Below are positions 22,660 through 31,249 of a DNA stretch of 64,000 nucleotides, piece by piece. This stretch comes from Alnus glutinosa (Eukaryota > Streptophyta > Magnoliopsida > Fagales > Betulaceae): positions 8,355,501 through 8,419,500 of the forward strand of contig NC_084888.1 in NCBI RefSeq assembly GCF_958979055.1, in the 5' to 3' direction. Below the pieces are notes generated by a model. It was not told the origin of the DNA. It saw nothing but the letters and a program-made list of their open reading frames with translations, and ran no database searches. The stretch's first letter is position 1, and every line of letters starts with the position of its first letter. A program made the translations under genes and the position numbers.

Positions 22660-23340
22660 TTTTAACGTCTGGAGACCTCTAACCGAGAGGTTTTCTTGTC
22701 TTGGTGTCCTTTCCATAACCATTTCGGGTCGTCCGAGGAAAGGACTCGGGCCGATTCTATCTTGGATGTTCTTGTCCTTCCGAAAACCTGCAATCCCGCC
22801 GTCGTATCATTTCCATAACCCTTTCGGGTCGTTCGAGGAAAGGATTCAGGATATCTTTAACCTTATCCTTCGGAAACCTCCAACCGGGAGGTTTCAACCC
22901 TTTGTATCCTTTCCATGACCCTTTCGGGTTGTTCGAGGAAAGGACTCGGGCGGATTCTAATCGGGATATCCATCATTTTATCCTTCGGAAACCTCCAATC
23001 GGGAGGTTTCAACCCTTTGTATCCTTTCCCTGGCCTTTTCGAGCTGTTCGAGGAAAGGATTCAGGTGGATTCTTCTTTGGATATCCTTAGCCTTATCCTT
23101 CGGAAACCCCCAACCGAGGGGTTTCAACCCTTTGTATCCTTTCCCTGGCCCTTTCGGGCTGTTCGAGGAAAGGATTCGGGCGGATTCTAGTTTTCATCCT
23201 TCGGAAACCTCTAACCGGGAGGTTTCAACCCTTTGTATCCTTTCCCTGACCCTTTCGGGTTGTTCGAGGAAAGGATTTGGGCGGATTTCTTTCCCGAACA
23301 TCCCCACCATAACTCTTTCGAGTCGTTCGAGGTGGGGAGT
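22660..23340. repeat. LARD repeat array 3 (about 115-bp units, two hairpins each)
   Basis: Unit starts (TATCCTTTCC) at 22905, 23020, 23135 and 23236 give periods of 115, 115 and 101 bp, with looser copies from 22660. Each unit has a hairpin GAAACCTCC/GGAGGTTTC with a 5-nt loop, and a larger nested one closed by TCCTTTCC/GGAAAGGA that contains ACCC/GGGT and a constant GTTCGAGG. Paired changes between copies keep the stems. Weak frames are present on both strands, but none looks like a gene. Confidence 0.88.
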
Positions 23341-23469
23341 CAGATGGACGCTGATGTAGCTTGATCATCTTTGGAGAAGTTTGATGAAGAAGTGCTTCCA
23401 TTTTGTCTCGGACTGCTGCTTTATTCTTAGCAGAGATCAATCGATACCTGGGGACTGTCTGTTCTTCCT

Positions 23470-23715
23470 TGCTCTCGGTGTTGGACTAACTGAGAGACTT
23501 TCCTTGTTTTTTCTGCAGGGTTGTCTCCCCGGCTCTCGGTGTTGGACTAACCGAGAGACTTTCCTTGTTTTCTCTGCAAGGTTGTCTTCTTGGCTTTCGG
23601 TGTTGGACTGACCGAGAGACTTTTCTTGTTTTCTCTGCAAGGTTGTCTCCTTGGCTCTCTGTGTTGGATTGACCGAGAGACTTTCCTTGTTTAATTTGTT
23701 GTAGGGGTTGTCTCC
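23470..23715. repeat. LARD repeat array 4 (61-bp hairpin units)
   Basis: Units begin GCTCTCGGTGTTGGACTAAC at 23471, 23532, 23593 and 23654, an exact 61-bp period. CTCTCGGT and ACCGAGAG form an 8-bp stem around a 9-nt loop; most unit differences keep pairing or give G-T wobbles. Confidence 0.88.
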
Positions 23716-24179
23716 CCGTATCTTTTCTGCAAAAAGGGTTAACAAAGCACTGCATATACTAAAACAAAATAGCAGAATGCACAGTAGCACTATATATCCT
23801 TTTCATCCGTCGAGATGATTTTGTGATCCTTTCACTCACGGCAGGAGTGAGGCCTCAACACACGAGTCTATTTTATCAAAAAAAAAAAATATTTTTTTCT
23901 GGTTGATAAAAACCAACATTTATCCTTACTTTAACATAAATCATAGTTGTAAAAGAAGAGTATGAACTTATCTGGTGAATTCAATGAAGATGGACCGTCT
24001 TACTTGGAGCTCCTTATCCTGCACGCCACTCGATATGGTGCTCTTTGGGAGAGTTCCTCAAACTGGACCCTCGGCTCGAATTTGTCCCTCGGCACGTGAC
24101 TGTGCACTTAGGAGGATGGCAAATCTAGAGGGGTCCTCAAAGTATGCCATTTGGAACTAGGAGCTCGGGCATAGTCTCC

Positions 24180-24610
24180 TCGGGATAGTACCCTCGGAAT
24201 AATACTCTCGGTATGTGTCATCTCGATACATACTTTTCGCCTCGGTAGAATACCCTCGGATCAAACTTCTCGGATTATACTTTCTTCTCGGTATATCACC
24301 TCGGATCTAACTTTTCGCCTCGGTAAAACACCTCGGATCTAACTTTCCCCTCGGTATATCACTTCGAATCTAACTTTTCACTTGTGTAGAACACCTCGGA
24401 ACTAACTTTCTGCCTCGGTAAAACATCTCGGATCTAACTTTCTTCATTGGTAAAACACCTCGGATCAAACTTTTCTCCTCGGTAAAACATCTCGGATCTA
24501 ACTTTCTTCATTGGTAAAACACTTCGGATTAAACTTTTCTCCTCGGTAAAACACCTCGGATCTAACTTTCTTCCTCAGTAAAACACCTCAGATCTAACTT
24601 TTTGGAGGGT
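24180..24610. repeat. LARD repeat array 5 (about 31-bp CCTCGGTAAAACA units)
   Basis: About a dozen degenerate copies of CCTCGGTAAAACACCTCGG followed by ATCTAACTTTCTT lie head to tail. A T31 tract follows at 24663-24693. Confidence 0.85.
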
Positions 24611-24658
24611 TGCCACCTCGGGATAAAATTCCTCGGAGTATACTAACCTCCATTCATA

Positions 24659-24694
<36 letters not shown>

Positions 24695-24779
24695 ACATTT
24701 TTAGAATTCACATATTGAACACAGAGAACGTCACAAACAAGATCGGCTTAACCGGCTTTTGAACAGAAGAATGACCGAA

Positions 24780-25960
24780 CTGGCAAGTCATGCCTCGGTC
24801 ATTTGGCAGTGACCCGAGCTCTTGGCACGTGATTGTTTATTTGATTCGGGTCCTCCTTGACAGCGCTGTGTTTCCACAATCCACACTTTGAAATTCTGTT
24901 TGTGTCCACAGCACCGTGTCTCCATCTTCTTCCTCTGAGCTGAACAAGTCATCAGAAACCCATGCAAAGACCCAGATACCAAAAACGACACCACGCTCCT
25001 CGACGTCACACCTACCAGACCCGAACTCGACGTGGTGCTCTGCATACGAGAGGGCTTCGAGGAGGAGGCTTCTGGAACTTTTTGGAGTGTCCGGATGCAT
25101 CTCTAGGTCTTCTCTTTTTTCTCTTTTTATGGTCTCTCGGACCCACTTCTGAATTTTGGCTCGAGCATAAGATTCTAGACTGAGCCCAGAGATTCTGGGA
25201 GTTTCGAAAACGACCCACCTGGTGCTGACCGAGGAGTACTGGGCGGCCACGCTGTTGCACTCTAAATTTGATCATGGCGAGGTTCTGGTTAATGAATCGG
25301 TATCTCCTGGGTTTAGATCGGGCGATGAACGTGTGGGCCTTTCCTCACGATTGCCTTGAAGCACAGCCAGGTTCGTGCGCTAGATTCTTCTGTAGAAATT
25401 CAATTCCAGTATCTCCAATCATCAAATCCGATTATAGTCGAGCCTCTTGCCAATACCACCATGCAAACCTTTTACGAGAAAGGCCTGGGCTACGATCTGT
25501 TCGTCCTCGACAACCATGGCTCGGTAGTTACGAAAGTCTTGGCTGTGATCTGGTTCCGCTATGAGCTCTGGAAAATCATGCGGTGATACTCCAATCCCCT
25601 CACTGGCGCTGTGGTTTCGGATCTGGCTTTAGATTCCGGCGGGTCGCGGTCAAGGTCTGGTTGTCTTCTTGGACAGATTCTAGCACCATTCCATTGGCAA
25701 TAGATCTGGCTTCAAACTCCTGTTGGATCTTCCCATTGACGAGGGTTTTGATCTCGTGCCCATTTGCTTCTTCAAAGAAGAAAGCAGGAACCAGATCGAG
25801 TCAAGACTTAGGCAAACCCGTAGGTTCCCCTATTTTTTTTTTAAACCATCTTCTCCTTTTTCAGTTAAATTTTCTGGAGGTTGGAGGTCTGACTTGGACA
25901 AAATACCTGGAGCCTTATACATCACTTGGTCTTTTCTTTTCTTTTTGATTTGTTTTTAGA
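24780..25960. other. Non-repetitive LARD segment of unknown origin
   Basis: This 1.2-kb part is GC-richer than its surroundings and has open stretches on both strands. Plus-strand pieces such as KTTHLVLTEEYWAATLLHSK (about 25205-25260) and DLFVLDNHGSVVTKVLAV (about 25495-25550) look protein-like but lie in different frames and cannot be joined without a shift. I recognise no gag, pol or host family. It may be a captured host gene fragment or a decayed gag region. Confidence 0.35.
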
Positions 25961-26156
25961 AACAAATTGACCCATCATAAAGCAAGTCATACGAATTTGC
26001 AACTGTACACTCATGTAAATCCATTACCTCTGAGCATAGATCTAGTATATTGTAAGCACCGATTTGGTGCTATTAGATTCCGATATGAGATTTTAGACTT
26101 GATTTGATCACGCAGTCACCGTTGCGGATTTATTTTTTCGTAAGAACGATTCTTCG

Positions 26157-26174
26157 TTCCCACAGATGGCGCCA
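26157..26174 (-). other. Primer-binding site of the LARD element
   Basis: The minus strand reads TGGCGCCATCTGTGGGAA three bases inside the right LTR. The form TGGCGCC(G/A)TCTGTGGG is common at this place in plant LTR elements. I do not name the tRNA with certainty. Confidence 0.82.
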
Positions 26175-26177
26175 AAC

Positions 26178-26816
26178 TGTTGGTACAGTTTCCGGTACGG
26201 TGACGTGTTGCCTTGTGATTCGTTGCCTTCCTTAATCTTCGCTCTCCTCGTAATCTGCAAAATAATAAACGGCTCGTCGGACTATGGGGGTGCCGACCGG
26301 ACTCCTACTCCGATGCCTAAGTCAGTTCAAACTAATTTTCTGGAAAATATATGTAATCTCAAAAGCTCAGAGAATCTGCTTGTTTTTTTAATACCTGACA
26401 CCGTAGTCTTATTTATAGACTCACAGTTCATAGTTATAAAACCGCTAGAGTGCTTGGAGCATAATTTAATTAGGAGTCTGAGTCCTAGATCACATAGTCT
26501 TGAATCTTATCTTTCTGATTAGGAGTCTGAGTCCTAGATCACATAGTCTTGAGTCTTATCTTCATAGAATTCAAATTGGGTAGTAGAGTCCAAACTGGAT
26601 AGAACACTACCCCTTTAGCTAATGTCATTCTATTAGGTACCTTATCCCATATTTGATGGGATAGAAGCCTATTTTGATATATTCTGAATATCTGTCTTTT
26701 TGGAGATAACGAATGGTCTTGTACTTGGGTCTGATCTGGCCGAGCCAACCCGATGGGCTCGGCCCCCGATACTACCTTAGGCCCACATGTCTTTGGTGTT
26801 AATTATTTCTCCAACA
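26178..26816 (-). repeat. Right LTR (5' LTR in element sense)
   Basis: It is 639 bp and collinear with the left LTR. On minus it carries the TATAAATA promoter motif (plus about 26410-26417) upstream of the PBS. Confidence 0.95.
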
Positions 26817-26821
26817 AAAGC

Positions 26822-27431
26822 ATTAATCTTACTTTCTTTATTATCTTTACATTTAAATCCACCTTTGTAGAACTCTGCTCGCTCTTCTTTCCAGAGCTCC
26901 CTCTTCCCCCGAGACCCTGAATCTCCCCCCCTCCCCCTGCCCTACTTATCCTTGTGGCCTAACCCAAGTCAACCTCTTTCCCCCTTACTCCCCATCCCTT
27001 TCCTAACCTCCAACTCTTCTCGGCTGCCATGGAAGCCCAAAACATAGACCTTGAAAACCTAATCTCACACATTATCATCGATACTCTTATTAGAAATCAA
27101 CTCTTCAAGAGTATTTATTTTTAGAAAATACTTAACTAAAATTACCAGCCTAAAGTTAACTAATCAATGCGGTTAAATTATCTCAAGGGGATACTTATAT
27201 TTCTTACAAAGATTATGGGTTCCATATTTAGTATAAGCATTTCCACAAAACTATAATGATCTCACCCGTTAGCAATTCAAAGCAATCAACACTTTCTATT
27301 TGGATTCATTATTCTCTCGAGATTTAGAGTATTTGTATTTTAGCATATATAAACATATATTCAATTGAAAATAATTTGAAAAATATATTTTGCTGGCGAT
27401 TTAGCTCGAAGCATTCTAAATGCACTAACAT
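26822..27431. other. Non-coding stretch after the LARD element
   Basis: The first 200 bp are C/T-rich on plus. A short plus-strand ORF at 27029 (MEAQNIDLENLISHI, 31 codons) faintly recalls a LINE ORF1 start, but I cannot support that. The rest is AT-rich. Confidence 0.35.
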
Positions 27432-27690
27432 TGTAACTACTTAGGAAAAGTATTAGCCATATTTACACTATTACTTAAAAAAGACTAGTCAATGTGCAAT
27501 TAGAGCTCCCTAGAATCACTAATATTGTAACGAATAATGTGAGATTTAGCATTCATGAGCACTTTTATAATTCGCAGACTCAATGTGGGCAATCCAACCA
27601 CTCAATGTGGGTCTAACTTATATAGGGATGTCACAATCTCCTCACTCAAATCCTCAACATCTTTGTCGGAACGCATTGCCGGCCGCATGG
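27432..27690 (-). mobile_element. Partial TRIM (one LTR and internal start)
   Basis: 27432-27635 runs from TGTAACTACTTAGG to GATGTCACA and aligns along its length with the LTRs of the complete TRIM at 47197-47724. The following AATCTCCTCACTCAAATCC matches that element's internal region after its left LTR. The other LTR is missing. Confidence 0.72.
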
Positions 27691-28153
27691 ATAATAGAAA
27701 GGGTTTAAATGCAATTTTCCATGTGTAAATTATTTCATGCGATTCGTGTGCAATTATATAGAATTCCGTATCAAAACCCATTGCATGCAACTATATGAGA
27801 GATGGGAATTTTAAAAGACAAAATATCAGACTGTCTAATTAATTTTTTTTTTTTAGACGATTTGATTGATATAAATACTTTTTTTTTCTTCCTAGTGAAT
27901 CAGGTGTTTTGGTCCAATGGCTACAAGCCTACAGCATCATGTTGGAATTCGAAAGGCTGATCGACGGTTGAGAATAAATGGAAGCTTGAAGAAGTTTAAC
28001 ATGTGGCATCCATGTGGTAGGGAAGATTGACTAGTTTGATCCAACGGCCAGATGTGGGACACGTTTTCAAATCATATAGCCACAATTCCTCGCATTAAAA
28101 CAGAGGAAATCAAATGCGAGGCATGCTATATAATCATTGGCCGAAGAGCCACC

Positions 28154-28402
28154 ATGGCTCGTTACACTGCTAAATCGAGACTAATCGAGACTACTCTCTT
28201 ATTTTCCTCTAGAATTCATTGTTATCATCCAAGGCTTTCATTTCATGCTCAAAATTATTATGTCTCTCGATCCAGTGTCATGGCTCAGTTGGATCTACTC
28301 CCTCCTCTCGGTTCGGCTCTCTCCCGAGCCAAGTCCCGTAATGGCGGTACATGGGCCTTCGTATTGTCGTTTCTCAACGCCTTCATCGAGTGGCACTTGT
28401 GA
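28154..28402 (+). CDS. Small unknown ORF, 82 codons (weak)
   Basis: The start lies in a strong context (GCCACCATGG), and a TATATAA motif occurs about 25 bp upstream, after a GCATTAAAACAGAGG region. The product would be basic at the N-terminus (MARYTAKSRLIETTLLFSSR), possibly an organelle-targeting type, and ends FVLSFLNAFIEWHL. I recognise no family. The TATA is too close to the ATG for a normal 5' UTR. It may be a chance ORF or one exon of a longer gene. Confidence 0.22.
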   Translation: MARYTAKSRLIETTLLFSSRIHCYHPRLSFHAQNYYVSRSSVMAQLDLLPPLGSALSRAKSRNGGTWAFVLSFLNAFIEWHL

Positions 28403-29917
28403 AAAATATTGGGGAAGGATTATAATATAATAATATTAAGTTATTAATTAAATACCGATAGATATATGAGTGAAGTCTTTAAAACGAAAAATGGCTATTA
28501 CTGGGTCAATGTCTATAGAAAGCATGAGCTGGCATAAATGCCAGTTTCGAAAGCGTGATAGAATGTTATGATCCCAGGTGTCCCACATGGCTTAAGTACA
28601 ATCTTAGCCATGTGTTTATATAAGCTCTTGGGCATATTTTCCTTGCAAACTGAATTTAAGGATGAGTTTTCTACTTGAGGTTTGTATCGATTAATAATGT
28701 TAGGAACCTGAATATCAAGTCTAGCTATAACGAGGTGGTAATTTAGGGTAAGTTCTTAGAGAAAATTTGAACCTCCTTCAAACTAAGGGTTTAGAAATAA
28801 ACTGCTCTCTATATTTTTATTAGCACTCAAATAATCTTTAAATAGACTTACATCCAACAATAAGACTCCTAATATGAGACAACTTACAATCAAAGACTCC
28901 TATTTGTAACAACAATATATGGAACATCTCAAAAGATGATCACCTTTATTTGACGTACAATTACTAACTTTACTACACTGAAATACTTGAGACCAACTAA
29001 AACACTATTCAACATGCAAAAGACTACTCTACACACATGATCTTTAATGTACTTCTAATCCTTAGTAGTAGAGGATTGTAACAAATTAAAAAAAGATTGA
29101 GAATATAAATAATTAAGCAAAGCTAATTTGCTCCCTATTGATATTGATGATTGAATCAAAAGATGACGTGACTTGGAGACCTACAATGTAAAGTAACAGC
29201 AAAATGAAAAAAGGTAGATATTCTGAGGACCAACATGGTCCACCTCTTAGGTTCTTTTCTTCTTTATTGAAGCAAGGAGACACTTTTTTGGGTTTCATCT
29301 GGGCATCATTGGGATTTTGGAACCTCCATCAATATTACTCGACTGTACGTCCTCGTTTTCTTGCGTTTAAAATTATAAGGAGACCCTTAATTAATATATA
29401 TATATATTGCTCAAACATAAAAAATTGACCACCCGTACGTTAAAGGAAGGCACTTAATTGAAGCATCTCTCAGGCTAGAAAAGGTAAAAAGAGAAAGTAG
29501 TAGACGGCATCAGAATCTTACTCTCTCCGCAAGCAAAGTCAGAAAGAAGACGGTATTAATCCTTCATTTACTGCTTGCAAGAATGTGTTAATGCATGCAT
29601 TTCCTTTGGAGAATCGTAGAAAGAAAGGTGTTTTTAGTGATTGTTATGCATGTATGAGATCAGAGCCGCTACAAGCACAGGGGTTAATTGAATATGACGC
29701 CCATCTCACCATGAGCTGGAAAGCGGCAGCCGTGATTGTGGAGACACAGAGCCGCTAGAAGCAGGAGCCATTAATGCACAAAATGTGGGCCGCAAAAATT
29801 AAGTAAATAATACATGCATGAGCAGTTCTCTGCAGAGTAATAGTTTCATTAAGTCAACATTCGCTTCAATAGAAAGATTTCCTGGAAAGAATTTTGTTTC
29901 TTCGTGCCACCTTATTT
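28403..29917. other. Non-coding stretch
   Basis: No gene is recognised. Around 28568-28680, TGTTATGATCCCAGGTGTCC followed by CACATGG resembles an LTR start, but no partner repeat is visible. A (TA)n run is at about 29395-29407. Confidence 0.4.
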
Positions 29918-29925
29918 GGTACACG

Positions 29926-30133
29926 CAGGAACGGAGCCAGAAGTTCTTATAGGCAGGGGCCGATGGAAAAAAAAAATTATTGATAGGAATCAATAGGCTA
30001 AATTTTTAATTTTTTAGCTTATATATATATATTTTTTTCGAGACTTTTTTATTTTAACCTAAGAAATTTTTTTTTTCAAGGAAATTGAGGGGGGCCATGG
30101 CCCCTGCCAGCCCCCCCCCTCCATCCGTCTCTG
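29926..30133. mobile_element. hAT-type MITE, 208 bp, 8-bp TSD (family member 1)
   Basis: Ends CAGGAACGGAGCCAGAAG and CCATCCGTCTCTG are imperfect inverted repeats. The duplication GGTACACG lies at 29918-29925 and 30134-30141. The body has GGCAGGGGCC near the left end and GGCCCCTGCCAG near the right end, around an A/T-rich middle. A second member is at 38755-38968. Confidence 0.88.
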
Positions 30134-30141
30134 GGTACACG

Positions 30142-30449
30142 TAACGGGTATTCTATCATAAAAATATTGAATAGTTATTACGGAGAAGGAATAAAAGTGA
30201 AATAAAATAGTTATTTTTATTTTTTAATTTGGTGACAAAAGATATCATGTCCTAATTAGAATTGAATCAAAATTACTAAAAAAAATAATTATTTTTATTC
30301 CTTAATTAGTTTGGTGACACTGACGACGCTTGTGGATGGTTGCTACCACCCCCGACGCGAATCGGAGGTGGACAAGGCACCTCCAAATTCTTTTTTTTTT
30401 TTTTGAGGGTGGAAGGGTTAATTAAAATAATATAAAATAGAAAAAATGA

Positions 30450-30480
<31 letters not shown>

Positions 30481-31150
30481 GTCTATTGGGAATAACTAAT
30501 TATTTATAAGAATTGGTCAATGCCAAATAAAAGTACGGTTATTCTATAAGAATAATCATTCTATTCTAAAAGTTTATTTCGTGGACAAATTAAACTGACT
30601 ATAAAAGTTTTGAGTACACGTGAGAGGGGAAGAGTATTAATTATTATTTTTTATGGAATTAAACTTTAGAATAATTAATAATTTAATACCTAAGGGGTTA
30701 TTGGAGCTAGCGCTCCTGTTCTTCCTTAAATCTGAACTAAGAACCTGTACGGCTGTACGAGTAAGGAAGACAACGGATGGAGCTTATAAGTTTTGCTTTG
30801 GAGACGAATGCAAAAAATGGGACCGTTGGTTAATTTGGGGTTAAACTTTATAAGTAGCTATATAGTCTTTCCATTAATTCAATGAATAATCGCCAATGGG
30901 AAGCAAAGAGATATCGTGGGCTGAAAAAGCAAGGTCTTCTAAATGACTCCAACGGATACCAATCTTACTTTGTGAAACTTTGTCTACTTGGGAATCCGAT
31001 GCCTTCCCTGTTCTGTTCCTCTCTCGTCCAGCTTTCTCCCCCGGGCGCCGTGTTTTGCATGCTTCGGTTTATTTCTTCAACTGGAATCCTGTTTTTTTTG
31101 TTCCTTTTTTATTTTTATTTTTTTGAGCTGGAATTCTCGTGGCTTGTAAA
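30142..31150. other. Upstream region of the proline-rich protein gene
   Basis: T tracts lie at about 30391-30404 and 30450-30475. GAATAATCATTC-like inverted motifs around 30150-30560 recall plant MITE debris. An ORF at 30653-30844 (63 codons) has no recognisable domain. Confidence 0.4.
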
Positions 31151-31152
31151 AC

Positions 31153-31160
31153 TATAAATA
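31153..31160 (+). promoter_or_regulatory. TATA box of the proline-rich protein gene
   Basis: TATAAATA lies 90 bp before the start codon, giving a likely 5' UTR of about 60-65 nt. Confidence 0.65.
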
Positions 31161-31249
31161 ACAACGCATATCAGCCATCTATTTTTGTGCCCATTCCAAG
31201 GTTTCTTGTCCAGTTCTAGACTTCTATTTCTCTCTTTGAGATCTTCGTT

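Larger units (their letters stand above)
20076..26816 (-). mobile_element. Non-autonomous LTR retrotransposon (LARD type), young
   Basis: Two 639-bp direct repeats (20076-20714 and 26178-26816) start TGTTGGTACAG and end TCTCCAACA. I count 9 substitutions and no indels between them (about 98.6% identity). Orientation is minus: next to the right LTR the minus strand has a primer-binding site TGGCGCCATCTGTGGGAA; next to the left LTR it has a purine tract ending AGGGGGGTAAC; and the LTR has TATAAATA on the minus strand. Flanks AAAAC and AAAGC are an imperfect 5-bp duplication. The 5.46-kb interior has no gag, protease, integrase or RT. It is mainly tandem repeats plus a 1-kb unidentified segment. 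The PBS type is common in plant Gypsy elements of the Tat group, which is an inference about its mobiliser. Confidence 0.93.

Noticed and set aside
22649..23359. A repetitive protein gene in the 115-bp array
   Set aside because: Periods of 115 and 101 bp are not multiples of three and frames overlap on both strands; hairpins explain the sequence better.
23470..23715. CRISPR-like array with 61-bp period
   Set aside because: The whole unit is repeated with no variable spacers, inside an LTR element of a plant.
28154..28402. A confident new small gene
   Set aside because: Good ATG context but no family, no clear promoter spacing and a single short frame; listed with low confidence only.
28568..28680. 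An LTR starting TGTTATGATCCC
   Set aside because: No second copy, PBS or flanking duplication could be found.
30142..30560. A MITE with GAATAATCATTC ends
   Set aside because: Motifs are suggestive, but neither ends nor duplication could be fixed.
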